Shown here: positions 52,506 to 63,967 of the stretch, piece by piece
Layout of the letters: every line of letters begins with the position of its first letter
Numbering within the stretch: the stretch's first letter is position 1
Assembly (NCBI GenBank): GCA_016744415.1
Contig: JADGEL010000001.1
Location: 310,001 to 374,000 of the forward strand
Direction of reading: 5' to 3'
Length of the DNA: 64,000 nt
DNA from: Flavobacteriaceae bacterium
GTDB lineage: Bacteria; Bacteroidota; Bacteroidia; Flavobacteriales; Flavobacteriaceae
The notes under the pieces: generated by a model
What the model was told of the DNA's origin: nothing
Database searches by the model: none
The model's input: only the letters and a program-made list of their open reading frames with translations
Position numbers and translations under genes: made by a program

Positions 52506-55500
52506 TTAGTTCCCTAAGTTGTATTGAATAATGATTCCTGTACTGAATGAATTTCTTGGAAATGAAGTTGAAACTGCGTAACGCGATGAATTTTGATCAT
52601 AATAGAATGATGCTGTTAAACTTCTACTCAAAGCATAATCGGCTAAAAATTTAAGAGAGAATAATTTTTGACCACCTGTAACTTGATCATTATCTTCATC
52701 AATATCACGAATTAAAGTAGTGTTATCTCTTAGGCTAAAATCTGCTCTAATATTTAAATCGCCATTAACAGTTTGATTTTTATCGTTGAATTTAAACTTA
52801 AATTTCACATTTTTAATACGATAACCTGCACCTACAATATATTCTGTTCCAGCAATTTCTGTCAAAGTGTTGTTGTTGAAATTCAGGTTGAGTATCCTAT
52901 CTTTTCTTACCTCAGCTTTTAATGAAAGTGAGTTTCTCATTTTAAAATCTACTTTGGCAAGAGGAGAAAACTCTTCAATAACATTAACTGCCGAAAATAA
53001 TTGTTCATTGTAATAGTTACCTGCAATATCAGTTGTTGCATATGGGGCGCTATCATCATAAAGTAAATTATTAGTAAAGTTATTTATAGAATACAGCGAA
53101 CGATATCCATGAGAAACAGTAAAACTTTGGAATCTTTTCTTAAACCATTTCATTCGCATTAGTCCTTTATAGGTCAATGTCCAATTTGGCAATGGCATAT
53201 CTCTAAAGGCACTAGTTGTAACAGAATTTACGCTTTTACCCGAATAAGCAGCAACAAATGCTGGCAACATAACCTGCTGGCTATTTACTCCGAATCCTCC
53301 AATGGGCGCACCTGTATCATCAGCAAATCTTTGAGAAATAACGGTACGATTCTCTCTAAATTCTTGGAACAGTTTATCAGCATCACCTCCAAAAGCTGTA
53401 CGAATCATGTTAAAACTCATGCTAAAATTCCCCATTTCAGAAACTGGATTATCTTGGAATCTTGTTTCATTAATAGCCAAATCATTTACAACATCAATTT
53501 GTTGCACAACACTTTTGGTATAGGTTTTTGTAGCAGATACTTCGATATCTAAATCTCTTACTGGGCTTATATTTATAAAGATATCAAACTTATTAAAGTG
53601 GGTTTGAGAATAGGTATTATTGTAATACAAATCGTCTTCAGCTCCATCTTGATAATTAATATTTCTAGAAATTAACCATCCGTTTTGTAAAGCCTGATTT
53701 CTAATATCTATTTGACTTCCAAAAACAAATCCGAAGCTTGGTGCTGAGCCTCCTGAGTAATTATCTAATCCTAAAAATCCTGTTTGCGGAATAAATCCAC
53801 CAACAAAAATACCATTCCGTTCGCTATACGTAACACGTGTTTTTTTAATCATCATTAAAACATCCATAGATGCTTTACCAATCTTATTTCCTTTTTTCTT
53901 GGTAGCTGGCAATTGTTTTGTAATTGCGTTACCATCCTCATCTTTTTCTCCGGTTTTTACAACTTTACCTGGAATGGTTCTTTTTGTAAATAGTTTGGTT
54001 AATCCTGAGTTTCTATACAATCGTTCAAAATCTGCATCGACAGATAAGTTGTGTGTATTTGCATTTTGAATGGTATTTCCAATTCTATCAACATAAGATA
54101 ACGAACTTGACTGCCAATCATAATCTGCTGAGTAAGCATAGTCAGAACGTATAAAATCTAAGAAAGGTAGTTTATCAATAGGTATTTGATAGGTGGCGCT
54201 TAAAGTTTGGTGGTAATGCTCGGGGCGACCTATAGTAAAGAAGTTATCATAGAGTGATATGTCGTCACTTGCACTAAAATCATCATACACATAATTGTTT
54301 AAAGCTCTAAAATTAAATTGAAGTGACTTAGTTAAATTATAGCCTATGCTATAATCCCAATCAAACATGAAATTTCGTTGCTTTAAGGTTGGTAATTCTG
54401 GTAAACCTTCAGCCAAGCTACGCGATGTTTGTTCATTATAACTTCTAATTATATTAGAATTCACAGAAATATTAGATGGCAATAAACTAAAATTAAAATC
54501 TTTGATAAACTTCAAATATTTCTTTTTTGTTAAAAAACCCCAATTTTGAAAAGGCTCAATACTTTTTTGTGGAAAAGCATAATTGTAATTTGCTGATGCT
54601 CGTACATTTTGATCTATAAAATTCTTAACATTATAGTCTTGATGTTTTACTTCATTATAAGCATATGAAACCGATAAATTTTCTACATCATAAAAATGTT
54701 GTTTCTTATTAGCATCGGTTCTATCCTTTCTAACATTTATTAAACTAAAGCTAGTTCGCTCAGTATGGTCTGTCGATTCACTACTATTTGGATTGATATC
54801 AACAGCGTCATCATACAAAACATCTTGGTATTGTGCATCGTATTTTGGATCGTGAAACTCTTCTGACTTACTATAATTAACAGGCACTTTAACTCCCCAG
54901 TCTTTTGGTAGTAATTGCCCCATATTTATATTGGTAACAATGTCGTATATTTTTGATTCTTCTTGATTACGCTCTTGCAAGCTTTGTTCAATTCCACCAA
55001 AACCTATGGTTTCCATTCTACCTGTTACAGATACATCTGCAAAATCAGCAAAATTTGCATCGGCTGATACAACTGCTGCCCAACCTCCTTCATTATCAAA
55101 ACCAGCAGTTCGTAATTCATTAAACCACAATTCAGCTCCGTTTGTCATTGCCGAATTATTTTTAACCCCCAACATTATGGTTCTAACATTTCCTAAATTC
55201 GGATTTCCTTTTACTCTAATTTCATACCCATCTAACCCTTCAATTGGCGGAGGTGCACCATAAGCAGGATACAAATCACTTGGAGGCACACCATCGGTAA
55301 AACGCAATAATTTTAATTTTCCTAAATGTTCTAACAGTACATTAAAATCATTTGGCCAAATTTCTTCTGCAGACACCGCTCCAAAATCAGTTACTTTTAA
55401 AGGAACTTCTATTTGATAATAGTTGTCATTTAAATCACTACCTACACGTAAAATAGCTTGAAAATCATCATCATTCACCGCTAATTTACTAAGTGCCTCA

Positions 55501-58500
55501 ATGTGAACAAACATTTTTAATTTGTCGTACATTCTTAAATCTGTACTTACATTTTTATAAACAGCTCTCGTTTCTCCAGGCAATAAATCTTCTACTTTCA
55601 TAGAGAGTGATTGCTCATTTTGCAATTGTACTCTTGTACTTCCTTGTAAACGCTCTCTTTCAATTCCTGGAGGTACAACATACGGAATTGGTTCTCTAGA
55701 TTCATTTTGCTCTACATTTACAACTCCAACAGTAAAATTCTCTAATTCAACTGGATCTAAATCTGGAGGGGTTGGGTTATCAGATTCGTCAATTTCTTTT
55801 ACATAACGTCTCCACTCTCCACGCACCAATTGTAATTCGGCAAAACGCAATACTACTGGCATTTTAAATTTGGTCATAAACATTCTCATAAAACGGATAG
55901 AATTAAATCCTTCTATATTATTAATAACCTCATCCGGTGTGTTTATTGGGATTCTAAATTGCAACCATCTAAAATTTTTGGTGCTACCATCTTCTAATAA
56001 AACAGAAACATTTTTTTCATCAACAATATTGTTTTGTCCTAAAACCAATTGATTTGAATTCATTGAAACTCTATATTGATAATAACTCTCTACGGAGCTC
56101 ATCGTTTGATCTTTATCAATATCCTCAACATCTGGATTATTAGTAGCTGATGTTGGATACGATTCTGGAGATAATGAAGCCGTTGGCGAGTTACCTTGCG
56201 TATTATTAAATGCTTTATATCGTGTTAAAATTCCGGCATCAGCCGCATCATATTCGCTTCCTCTAAAATAATGGTAGTTATCTGATGATGGATCTGGTCC
56301 AAAACTAGTACCAAATAGTGCTGCCTCCTCTTCATCATTTAAACCATCTAAACCAATATCTTGGTTCAACCTAGAAGCATCATCTATATCAAAAGTATAT
56401 AATAGGGACTGTCCTGTTGGAACTTTACCCCAAAGTGTTGGATCTGTATTTGTTGTTCCCCCTTCGGCAGGTAATCCATTTTCATAAATTTTTCTTCCGT
56501 CTTTTAAAACATCCTCAGAGATATTACCCAAGTTAAAATACAAATCTCCCACTTGATTTATTGGGTTTTGTGGATCAACTCCTAAAGGTAATCCTTCTTC
56601 ATTGGTAATGGAATATTGAGGATATGGGTCTTGCATCCAAAATTGGATGTACTCAATATTTGCTTGTTCAAAATTAGTAACAGTTAAAGGTCTTGTAATT
56701 CCACCCCATCTTTCTTCTGGATCAGTAAATTTACCATCGCCACCAACATTATTAGTGTCATAATTATTAGCTCCCCTATCAGATGGGTAATATGATAAAT
56801 CTAATGTTCTTACCAATGACGTTTGGGTTATATCGCGATCTTCTTCTGGAAATAATTCTTCAAAACGTACCGATCTTACCTCTGCTCTAGACAATTCTGT
56901 ATCATCGATATTACTTGGTTGTAAAGAAGAACCTCCATAAAAAATTTGATCAATAATATACCATGCAATTTTAGCACGTTTTTTTCCATAATCTATAGTG
57001 TCATCATCACCTCCAAGATCAAGACTTGTTTGCCCCTGTGGCGTACTTGCCATAAACCATTGCTGTGGCGTTTTTAATTCTAATGGAATCTGAGCTCCTT
57101 CAAAATCATCGATATAAGAAGTTGGCTCTCCATTTAATTCAATTTTATTTGGGGCTCCTGGTAATAGGTAAGCAAAATCACCTCTAACAGAAAAATTAGA
57201 AGCAACATCTGTATCTATATTTGGCAGTTTATTTACCCACTTGGTAAACTTTTTTACCTCAGTTCCATAATCAGCTCTAAATCCAAAAATAGTATTGTTG
57301 ATAGGTTCTGAACCTATAAGAGCTTTTTGAGTCAATGGTTTTTCACGTAAATTTAAAACAGTTACTCCTGCTATAAATTTATCAGAAAATTTATGCTCAA
57401 CATCAACTCCCATAAATCGTTTTGCTTGCAAATTGAAAACAGAATTATTTTCTACCGATACTTCAATAGGCGCATTTGATGCCTCTAAAGATGGATTGAT
57501 AATTTGCACACGACCTATTTGATAATCTACCACATAATCAACTCCTTCAATTAACTCTCTACCACCAGTTGTAACTGTTACGGAACCTTGTGGCACGTTG
57601 AAAGCTCCTAACGCAATTCCAGAGGAGCCCTCTGATTTTGTATATCCTTTTAAGAAATATTTGTCTTTGTTTTGATAATTGTTTTTTGCTTCTGATTGTG
57701 TGTTCTCATACAACTCATTAAAAATATAAATATCATCTGAAGAGTCAGTTAAAATGGGCTCCAAACTTTCACCAAATGGCTCTACTGTCGGGAAAATTAC
57801 ATATCCATTTAATGAGTTTACTGTCAATCCATCTATATAATCAAAATAACCATCTCCAGCATAATATTCAACTTGACCTGTTGTAGAATTATAAACTTCA
57901 GCAGTTGTACTAAGGTTTTGATCTAATTTATCAACATTGAACAAGTTCAATATTGTTCTTTTAGAAATGCTATCTACCGGTGAAACCGAAGTGTCAACAG
58001 TTGACTTTGCATTTTGAAGTCTGTTGATAGGAACTCCTGTTTCATCATCTCTATATAACAACTCAAAGCGGAAACCATCTCTAGACATTTGATAAGCTCC
58101 AAGCGCATAAATATTTTTCATCATCAAGTCCCAAACTGGAGTAGTTGTATTGATAATTTCACTTCGCAATAATTTTACTACTAAGTTTTTTGGCGCTAAA
58201 ACTCCATCAGTAGATAACTCCCCAACTTTATAAACTTGATCGCTACCGCTAATTGTATATTCGTATGCCACGGCCAAAACATCGGCATCACCCAAACGGC
58301 GGTTTAAAGAAATATATCCTAATTGCGGATGATATTCATATTCATTAGGTTGCAATTTTTTAGCATTTTCTAAAACTGAGTAATCCTTTCCCTGGGTTAA
58401 AACATAAGGAGCCAAGGCACTATTAACTGTTGCAATTTCACGAATAGCTCCATTCTCAGTCATTAAATTCACCAGGTCATTTGCTCCATTCGATGGGTCT

Positions 58501-59660
58501 TGAATACCTCCAATCGGATTCACATTTCCTCCTCCAATATTAGTGAAATCATTTTCTGCCAAATCTGCTAAGGCTACAATATTTCTAAAATCATCGGTAG
58601 ATGCTTGTCGGTTAGTTACCCAAACTTCCATCCGAACAATATTTATTTGACTACTAATGAGTGGAAACGATTGTAACGCCCCATCATAATCATCTCTAAA
58701 AGTATGTGCTAAAAAAAAGTGGCGGTTGGCATCATAATCCGTAGCCTTTAACTCAAATTCATTTATAGTAGATCCTCCTTCAGCCGAAACTGTTTTTGTT
58801 TGTGATTTTTGTTCGGCAAAAACTCCTGTTACCGTAGTCTTCCCAAATTGCAATTCTGTTTTAAATCCAAATAAATTTTGTGCACCAGTGACCAAAGAGT
58901 TTTTTATTGGCATACTCACATTACCTACTTCAATCTTCTGAATAATATCATCTTCTGTTGGTGTGTACTCTAATTTTATTTGATTTTGAAAATCGAATGT
59001 AGATTGTGTATCATAATTAGCAGTTACTGCCAAACGAGTTCCAATCTTCGCATTGATACTTGCTGTAATTTGCTGATCAAAATCAAAGGTTGTGCTCTTT
59101 CTGTTTCGTTCTGAAATTTGTGGGTTTTCAATGTTTTGATGTAATACTCCTAACTTAATTTGAATGTTCCCCTGTGGATTTACATCAATGGTATTACCCC
59201 CAAAAATGGTTGAGAAAAAATCTGAATTTACATAATAGGTTGGCAATAAATCTCTTTGAGCTTCTTCTGCACCAGCTGTTTTACCACCAACTGCTTTTAG
59301 TTTTTCTTTGTAATGCTCTAGCATATCCTCTTTTAAACGATACTGAACATACTCATCGGTAGTCATATATTTTGGTTGAGAAATATAATAGTCACCTATT
59401 TTTTCTCTAACAATATATCGTTTTAAAATTGGGTCGTAAGTAACTTCTATCTCAGAAGGGTTGTTCAACATTAAATTACCACTTTGCGTATTGTTAAACT
59501 CATACGGCAAATCTGGTATAGAATCTGAAGTTACAGTTGCAAGAGAATCTGCTACTTGAGGAATTGGAGGGGGCGGTATTTGTGAAAACGCAGAAAAATG
59601 AGTGCAAAGACCCAAGAAAAATAAAATGGTTAGTTTATATATTAATTTAATCTTCTTCAA
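52506..59660 (-). CDS. sprA: SprA, outer-membrane translocon of the type IX secretion system
   Basis: 2384 residues, the normal size for the family (Sov/SprA). It forms the giant 36-strand barrel through which T9SS clients leave the cell; also needed for gliding in this group. Signal peptide, then IPPPPIPQVADSL, the plug-and-barrel region (VTANYDTQSTFDFQNQIKLE), a central region with PGAPNKIELNGEPTSYIDDF and many aromatic strands, and the C-terminal strand FSTGIIIQYNLGN. It lies 4 bases after ruvA and is followed by gcvH, a conserved order. It is full length with no frameshift. Confidence 0.97.
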   Translation of the reverse strand: MKKIKLIYKLTILFFLGLCTHFSAFSQIPPPPIPQVADSLATVTSDSIPDLPYEFNNTQSGNLMLNNPSEIEVTYDPILKRYIVREKIGDYYISQPKYMTTDEYVQYRLKEDMLEHYKEKLKAVGGKTAGAEEAQRDLLPTYYVNSDFFSTIFGGNTIDVNPQGNIQIKLGVLHQNIENPQISERNRKSTTFDFDQQITASINAKIGTRLAVTANYDTQSTFDFQNQIKLEYTPTEDDIIQKIEVGNVSMPIKNSLVTGAQNLFGFKTELQFGKTTVTGVFAEQKSQTKTVSAEGGSTINEFELKATDYDANRHFFLAHTFRDDYDGALQSFPLISSQINIVRMEVWVTNRQASTDDFRNIVALADLAENDFTNIGGGNVNPIGGIQDPSNGANDLVNLMTENGAIREIATVNSALAPYVLTQGKDYSVLENAKKLQPNEYEYHPQLGYISLNRRLGDADVLAVAYEYTISGSDQVYKVGELSTDGVLAPKNLVVKLLRSEIINTTTPVWDLMMKNIYALGAYQMSRDGFRFELLYRDDETGVPINRLQNAKSTVDTSVSPVDSISKRTILNLFNVDKLDQNLSTTAEVYNSTTGQVEYYAGDGYFDYIDGLTVNSLNGYVIFPTVEPFGESLEPILTDSSDDIYIFNELYENTQSEAKNNYQNKDKYFLKGYTKSEGSSGIALGAFNVPQGSVTVTTGGRELIEGVDYVVDYQIGRVQIINPSLEASNAPIEVSVENNSVFNLQAKRFMGVDVEHKFSDKFIAGVTVLNLREKPLTQKALIGSEPINNTIFGFRADYGTEVKKFTKWVNKLPNIDTDVASNFSVRGDFAYLLPGAPNKIELNGEPTSYIDDFEGAQIPLELKTPQQWFMASTPQGQTSLDLGGDDDTIDYGKKRAKIAWYIIDQIFYGGSSLQPSNIDDTELSRAEVRSVRFEELFPEEDRDITQTSLVRTLDLSYYPSDRGANNYDTNNVGGDGKFTDPEERWGGITRPLTVTNFEQANIEYIQFWMQDPYPQYSITNEEGLPLGVDPQNPINQVGDLYFNLGNISEDVLKDGRKIYENGLPAEGGTTNTDPTLWGKVPTGQSLLYTFDIDDASRLNQDIGLDGLNDEEEAALFGTSFGPDPSSDNYHYFRGSEYDAADAGILTRYKAFNNTQGNSPTASLSPESYPTSATNNPDVEDIDKDQTMSSVESYYQYRVSMNSNQLVLGQNNIVDEKNVSVLLEDGSTKNFRWLQFRIPINTPDEVINNIEGFNSIRFMRMFMTKFKMPVVLRFAELQLVRGEWRRYVKEIDESDNPTPPDLDPVELENFTVGVVNVEQNESREPIPYVVPPGIERERLQGSTRVQLQNEQSLSMKVEDLLPGETRAVYKNVSTDLRMYDKLKMFVHIEALSKLAVNDDDFQAILRVGSDLNDNYYQIEVPLKVTDFGAVSAEEIWPNDFNVLLEHLGKLKLLRFTDGVPPSDLYPAYGAPPPIEGLDGYEIRVKGNPNLGNVRTIMLGVKNNSAMTNGAELWFNELRTAGFDNEGGWAAVVSADANFADFADVSVTGRMETIGFGGIEQSLQERNQEESKIYDIVTNINMGQLLPKDWGVKVPVNYSKSEEFHDPKYDAQYQDVLYDDAVDINPNSSESTDHTERTSFSLINVRKDRTDANKKQHFYDVENLSVSYAYNEVKHQDYNVKNFIDQNVRASANYNYAFPQKSIEPFQNWGFLTKKKYLKFIKDFNFSLLPSNISVNSNIIRSYNEQTSRSLAEGLPELPTLKQRNFMFDWDYSIGYNLTKSLQFNFRALNNYVYDDFSASDDISLYDNFFTIGRPEHYHQTLSATYQIPIDKLPFLDFIRSDYAYSADYDWQSSSLSYVDRIGNTIQNANTHNLSVDADFERLYRNSGLTKLFTKRTIPGKVVKTGEKDEDGNAITKQLPATKKKGNKIGKASMDVLMMIKKTRVTYSERNGIFVGGFIPQTGFLGLDNYSGGSAPSFGFVFGSQIDIRNQALQNGWLISRNINYQDGAEDDLYYNNTYSQTHFNKFDIFINISPVRDLDIEVSATKTYTKSVVQQIDVVNDLAINETRFQDNPVSEMGNFSMSFNMIRTAFGGDADKLFQEFRENRTVISQRFADDTGAPIGGFGVNSQQVMLPAFVAAYSGKSVNSVTTSAFRDMPLPNWTLTYKGLMRMKWFKKRFQSFTVSHGYRSLYSINNFTNNLLYDDSAPYATTDIAGNYYNEQLFSAVNVIEEFSPLAKVDFKMRNSLSLKAEVRKDRILNLNFNNNTLTEIAGTEYIVGAGYRIKNVKFKFKFNDKNQTVNGDLNIRADFSLRDNTTLIRDIDEDNDQVTGGQKLFSLKFLADYALSRSLTASFYYDQNSSRYAVSTSFPRNSFSTGIIIQYNLGN

Positions 59661-59664
59661 TTCG

Positions 59665-60246
59665 TTACAAATTTTTAAGCGCTTGTTTGATAAGATTTTC
59701 TACACTCATAGAAATATCTGTTCCCAAAATCCTATCAATTACCTTTTCTGACTGCTTTCTGGTAAAGCCTAAAACCTCTAAGGCTGTTAACGCTTCTTCT
59801 TTGCTTGTATTGCTTTGAACATCCGAAACTTCATCCATTCCGTATGTTTTTATAATCTTGTCTTTTAAATCAATTATGACCCGTTGCGAAGTTTTGACTC
59901 CAATCCCTTTAACAGATTGGATTTTAGCGACATCACCCGATGCGATTGCCTGTTGAATTTCAACAGTAGTCATTGAAGATAACATGGTTCTTGCGGTGCT
60001 AGGGCCAACTCCTGAAACGGAGATTAATAATTTAAAAATTTCACGTTCTATTTTTTCAATGAATCCAAATAAGGTATTTGAATCTTCTTTTACTGATAAA
60101 TAAGTATATAAAAAAATGGCTTCCTCATTAGGTAATTTAGAAAAAGTGTTTAATGAAATATGCGTATAATAACCTATACCATTGCACTCTACAATTACAT
60201 AGGTTGGATTTTTCTCTACTAATTTACCTCTTAAATGTGTAATCAT
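59665..60246 (-). CDS. ruvA: Holliday junction branch migration protein RuvA
   Basis: 193 residues: N-terminal OB-fold (MITHLRGKLVEKNPTYVIVE), helix-hairpin-helix motifs (SGVGPSTARTMLSSM and KGIGVKTSQRVIIDLKDK), and the C-terminal RuvB-binding domain (EEALTALEVLGFTRKQSEKV). It forms the tetramer around Holliday junctions. Sits 8 bases after the malic enzyme gene and 4 bases before sprA, as in other flavobacteria. Confidence 0.96.
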   Translation of the reverse strand: MITHLRGKLVEKNPTYVIVECNGIGYYTHISLNTFSKLPNEEAIFLYTYLSVKEDSNTLFGFIEKIEREIFKLLISVSGVGPSTARTMLSSMTTVEIQQAIASGDVAKIQSVKGIGVKTSQRVIIDLKDKIIKTYGMDEVSDVQSNTSKEEALTALEVLGFTRKQSEKVIDRILGTDISMSVENLIKQALKNL

Positions 60247-60254
60247 TTTCTCCT

Positions 60255-62537
60255 TTAATTTTTTCTCTTTGATTTGTTTTGAGCATCAATTACAGCAATT
60301 GCTGCCATATTAACCATTTCATCTACACTAGATCCTAGTTGTAAAACATGTGCAGGTTTTTTCATCCCCATCATAATTGGTCCAATAGATTCTGCTCCAT
60401 ACAATTCCTTCATCATTTTATAACTAATATTGGCCGCGTCTAAATTAGGAAAAATTAATACATTTACTTTTTTATCTACCAGTTTTGAAAAAGGAAATTC
60501 CTTTTTCAATAATTCTGGGTTTAAAGCAAAATCGGCTTGTAATTCTCCATCAACATTAACATTAGGATATGATTTATGAATCAATTTAATAGCGTCACTT
60601 ATTTTCTTTGCCTCTTCATTTTTAGAAGACCCGAAATTTGAAAATGACAACAAAGCAATATTAGGTTTAACTCCAAATTTCTTTGCTAACATCCCTGTTA
60701 ACTGGCAAATTTTTGCCAAATCTTTTGCAGTTGGATTTATATTGATAGTTGTATCTGCCAAAAACATCGGCCCTCTTTTGGTTAACATTAAATTTGCAGC
60801 AGCAACTCTGGTAACACCTTTGTCCATACCAATCAACTCTAACATTGGCTTTACAACATTGGCATAATTACGTGTATAACCAGTTATCAAAGCATCAGCA
60901 TCACCACTATTTACCATCATAGCAGCAAAATAATTACGCTCTCGCATCAATTTTTGAGCATCTAATAATTTAATTCCCTTGCGCTGTCTTGTTTGCCAAT
61001 AGCGGTCAGCATAATCATAACGTTTCTTTTTTTGTTCATCTAATTTTGGATCGATGATAGGAATATCATCTGTAAAATCAATTTCTTTTTTTAATTCTAA
61101 AATAATTTCTTTATCTCCCAATAAAATTGGTTTTCCTATTCCGATATCATGTACAATTTGAGCTGCTTTTAACACATCTAAATGATCTGCCTCAGCAAAC
61201 ACAACTCGTTTTGGATCAGACTTTGCGCGGTTATGTAACAACCTGATAATCTTATTTCCTGCACCTCCCAAACGCTCTTCCAAATTATCACGATACTTGT
61301 CCCAATCTTCAATTGGTTCAGTTGCTACTCCTGAATCCATTGCTGCTTTTGCAATAGCTGGAGGAATTGTATAAATCAATCTTGGATCAAAGGGTTTTGG
61401 AATAATATAATCGCTACCGAAAGAAAGGTTGACTTCTTCATATACCAAATTTACCTGTTCCGGAACTGGAAATTTCGCCAATTCTGCAATCGCATGAACC
61501 GCTGCAATTTTCATTGCCTCATTAATTTTTGTTGCTCTAACATCTAAGGCTCCTCTAAAAATAAATGGGAATCCAAGAACATTGTTAACCTGATTAGGGT
61601 GGTCTGAACGCCCAGTTGCCATTATAACATCTTTACGGGTTTTAACCGCCAAATTGTATTCAATTTCTGGATCTGGATTTGCCATCGCAAATACAATCGG
61701 AATTTTAGCCATCGACAATAACATCTCTGGAGTAAACACATTTGCTACAGATAAACCAAGCATTACATCAGCATTTTTGGCTGCTTCAGTAAGGGTGAAT
61801 ATATTTTTATTTGTGGCGAATTCTAATTTTTCTGGAGTCAAATTATCTCTGTCAGTTCTAATAACTCCTTTACTATCGCACATCACAATATTCTTTTTTT
61901 GCGCTCCAATTGCTATATACAATCGTGTACAAGAAATCGCTGCTGCACCTGCACCATTCACCACAATATTTACTTTAGAAATATCTTTACCCGCAATTTC
62001 AATCGCATTTTTCAAGGCTGCTGCGGATATAATTGCAGTACCATGCTGATCATCATGCATTACAGGAATATCTAATTCTTCTTTCAATCTGCGCTCAATC
62101 TCAAAAGCCTCAGGTGCTTTAATATCCTCTAGGTTAATTCCACCAAAAGTTGGAGCAATCGCCTTCACTGTTTCTACAAATTTATCTACATCGGTGGCAT
62201 CTACTTCAATATCAAATACATCAATATCGGCAAATATTTTAAAGAGCAATCCCTTACCTTCCATCACTGGTTTTGAAGCTTCAGGACCAATATTTCCTAG
62301 GCCTAAAACTGCAGTTCCGTTAGAAATTACAGCAACTAAATTTCCTTTTGATGTATATTTGTATGCGTTTGCTTTGTCTTTTTCAATCTCCAAACATGGC
62401 TCTGCAACTCCCGGAGAATATGCCAGTGCTAAGTCTCTTTGCGTTGCATATTTCTTTGTGGGTACAACTTCAATTTTTCCTGGTTTTGGCTTAGCATGGT
62501 ATAAAAGTGCATCTCGCCTCAATTTAGAATTTGACAT
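60255..62537 (-). CDS. maeB: NADP-dependent malic enzyme fused to phosphotransacetylase-like domain (MaeB type)
   Basis: 760 residues. The first ~430 form the malic enzyme: [40 protein letters not shown] and the NADP-binding [17 protein letters not shown]. The remaining ~330 are a phosphate acetyl/butyryltransferase-like domain ([20 protein letters not shown] ... [18 protein letters not shown]). Converts malate to pyruvate, CO2 and NADPH; the C-terminal domain in MaeB-type enzymes is generally regulatory. First gene of the maeB-ruvA-sprA run. Confidence 0.95.
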   Translation of the reverse strand: MSNSKLRRDALLYHAKPKPGKIEVVPTKKYATQRDLALAYSPGVAEPCLEIEKDKANAYKYTSKGNLVAVISNGTAVLGLGNIGPEASKPVMEGKGLLFKIFADIDVFDIEVDATDVDKFVETVKAIAPTFGGINLEDIKAPEAFEIERRLKEELDIPVMHDDQHGTAIISAAALKNAIEIAGKDISKVNIVVNGAGAAAISCTRLYIAIGAQKKNIVMCDSKGVIRTDRDNLTPEKLEFATNKNIFTLTEAAKNADVMLGLSVANVFTPEMLLSMAKIPIVFAMANPDPEIEYNLAVKTRKDVIMATGRSDHPNQVNNVLGFPFIFRGALDVRATKINEAMKIAAVHAIAELAKFPVPEQVNLVYEEVNLSFGSDYIIPKPFDPRLIYTIPPAIAKAAMDSGVATEPIEDWDKYRDNLEERLGGAGNKIIRLLHNRAKSDPKRVVFAEADHLDVLKAAQIVHDIGIGKPILLGDKEIILELKKEIDFTDDIPIIDPKLDEQKKKRYDYADRYWQTRQRKGIKLLDAQKLMRERNYFAAMMVNSGDADALITGYTRNYANVVKPMLELIGMDKGVTRVAAANLMLTKRGPMFLADTTININPTAKDLAKICQLTGMLAKKFGVKPNIALLSFSNFGSSKNEEAKKISDAIKLIHKSYPNVNVDGELQADFALNPELLKKEFPFSKLVDKKVNVLIFPNLDAANISYKMMKELYGAESIGPIMMGMKKPAHVLQLGSSVDEMVNMAAIAVIDAQNKSKRKN

Positions 62538-62569
62538 AGTAGGTAATCATTTTAACCAACAAATATAGG

Positions 62570-62577
62570 GTTAAAAT
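62570..62577 (-). promoter_or_regulatory. Promoter -7 element of the maeB-ruvA-sprA operon
   Basis: Reads TATATTTG on the minus strand, 32 bases upstream of the maeB start. It would drive sprA as the third gene through the 4- and 8-base gaps. Confidence 0.6.
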
Positions 62578-62662
62578 TACTGAATCACTTTATAAAAATT
62601 AACGATTTTTAACAAAAAGAGGAACTCCAAAATTCATGTGTTTTTTAAAACAGAATTGAATA

Positions 62663-63595
62663 TTAATTTTCCTGTTTTAGGAATTGGATATTTCTTTGCA
62701 ACCCATTGAATTTAGTTCTTTTAACTGCAGATTTTTTGAATACTTTTTTAAACACATCTTCGGTAATTTCTTCCCAATCTCTTTTCGACATTTCTAACAG
62801 CCTTGAAGGTGGATCAAAAAGCGACTCTTTGTGTGGTTTTGAAAAACGATTCCACGGGCAAACATCTTGACAGATATCACATCCAAACATCCAATCTTCA
62901 AAGTGCCCTTTAATTGAATTCGGAATTTCATTTTTTAATTCTATTGTAAAATATGAAATACATTTTGAGCCATCAATAGTACTGTTTGGTAATATGGCAT
63001 CTGTTGGGCAAGCATCAATACATTTGGTGCAAGTGCCACAATGATCTGTTTTAAAGGGCTGGTCGTATTCTAAATCTAAATCGACAATTACTTCGGATAA
63101 AAAGAAAAAAGACCCCGCTTCTTTTTGAATAAGTAATGAGTGTTTTCCATTCCAGCCTAAGCCTGCTTTTTTTGCCCAAGCACGTTCCATAACTGGTGCT
63201 GAATCTACAAACACACGTCCATCAATTTCGCCTATTTCTTCTTGAATAAAACGATACAAATCTTTTAACTTTGATTTGATTACAAAATGATAATCCTCAC
63301 CATAAGCATATTTTGCTAATTTATAAGTGCCTGAATTTTGCTGATGCTTTGGGTAGTAATTGTAGGTTAAGGAAATGACAGATTTAGCGCCATCAACCAA
63401 TAATCTAGGATCTAGCCTTTTGTCAAAATGATTTGCCATATAGCTCATTTCTCCATGATAATTGTTTTTTAACCATTGATCTAAACGAGGAGCTTCATCT
63501 TCTAAAAAATCTGCTTTTGCAATACCACAAGAAGCAAACCCAAGGCGCTTAGCTTCGGATTTTATGAGTTGTGAATATTTGTTTTTGAGATTCAA
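62663..63595 (-). CDS. queG: Epoxyqueuosine reductase QueG
   Basis: About 310 residues. Final step of queuosine formation in tRNA: a cobalamin and iron-sulfur enzyme. Visible are the N-terminal [17 protein letters not shown], the cobalamin-domain YLP-like YNYYPKHQQ, the two 4Fe-4S motifs [12 protein letters not shown] (with TDAIL) and [13 protein letters not shown]. The frame also extends to a GTG at 63625, but a TATCTTTG -7 element lies between that and the TTG at 63595, whose product (MNLKNKYSQ) is the family-like start. Confidence 0.93.
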   Translation of the reverse strand: MNLKNKYSQLIKSEAKRLGFASCGIAKADFLEDEAPRLDQWLKNNYHGEMSYMANHFDKRLDPRLLVDGAKSVISLTYNYYPKHQQNSGTYKLAKYAYGEDYHFVIKSKLKDLYRFIQEEIGEIDGRVFVDSAPVMERAWAKKAGLGWNGKHSLLIQKEAGSFFFLSEVIVDLDLEYDQPFKTDHCGTCTKCIDACPTDAILPNSTIDGSKCISYFTIELKNEIPNSIKGHFEDWMFGCDICQDVCPWNRFSKPHKESLFDPPSRLLEMSKRDWEEITEDVFKKVFKKSAVKRTKFNGLQRNIQFLKQEN

Positions 63596-63606
63596 AATAG
63601 ATGTTT

Positions 63607-63634
63607 CAAAGATACTTAAAATCACTTATTTTTG
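63607..63634. promoter_or_regulatory. Divergent promoters for queG and moaD
   Basis: TATCTTTG on the minus strand (63614-63607) faces queG; TATTTTTG on the plus strand (63627-63634) faces the moaD-like gene. The two -7 elements are 12 bases apart and back to back. Confidence 0.6.
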
Positions 63635-63649
63635 TGAAAAAGTTTAACA

Positions 63650-63892
63650 ATGAAACTCGAAATCCTTTTTTTTGGAATTACTGCTGATATTGCTAAAGAA
63701 AAATCAATTCAACTAGAAATTGAAGATGAAAATTATGTAGAGGACTTGAGAACTATTCTCTATACCAAATACCCGAGACTCTCTGATTACAAAAATTTTT
63801 CTGTTGCTGTAAACATGGAGTATGCCACTGATGATGTTATCCTAAAAAATGGAGATGCAGTTGCGCTAATTCCACCAGTTAGTGGCGGGTAA
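63650..63892 (+). CDS. moaD: MoaD/ThiS-type sulfur carrier protein (molybdopterin synthase small subunit)
   Basis: 80 residues, ubiquitin-like fold: MKLEILFFGITADIAKEKSI, SVAVNMEYATDDVILKNGDA and the C-terminal ALIPPVSGG. The free Gly-Gly end is where thiocarboxylate is formed for molybdopterin synthesis. The PPVSGG ending is that of MoaD; ThiS ends differently. No moaE or other moa gene is visible before the window ends. A MoaD role is inferred; a different sulfur carrier is possible. Confidence 0.88.
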   Translation: MKLEILFFGITADIAKEKSIQLEIEDENYVEDLRTILYTKYPRLSDYKNFSVAVNMEYATDDVILKNGDAVALIPPVSGG

Positions 63893-63967
63893 AAAATCTA
63901 GCCACCTTTGTGATACGCTTAAAGCGCGGAAGTAACCTCTCAATCAGATCTAGAGTTACAATCCAAC
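63893..63967. other. Non-coding tail between moaD and the REP-like repeat
   Basis: No frame continues here. It contains an imperfect inverted pair, GTAACCTCT (63932-63940) and AGAGTTAC (63952-63959), differing by one missing base. Confidence 0.45.

Noticed and set aside
61654-62568. Two plus-strand open frames of 131 and 124 codons
   Set aside because: They lie wholly or mainly inside maeB on the opposite strand and have no family-like motifs; they are shadows of a well-conserved enzyme gene.
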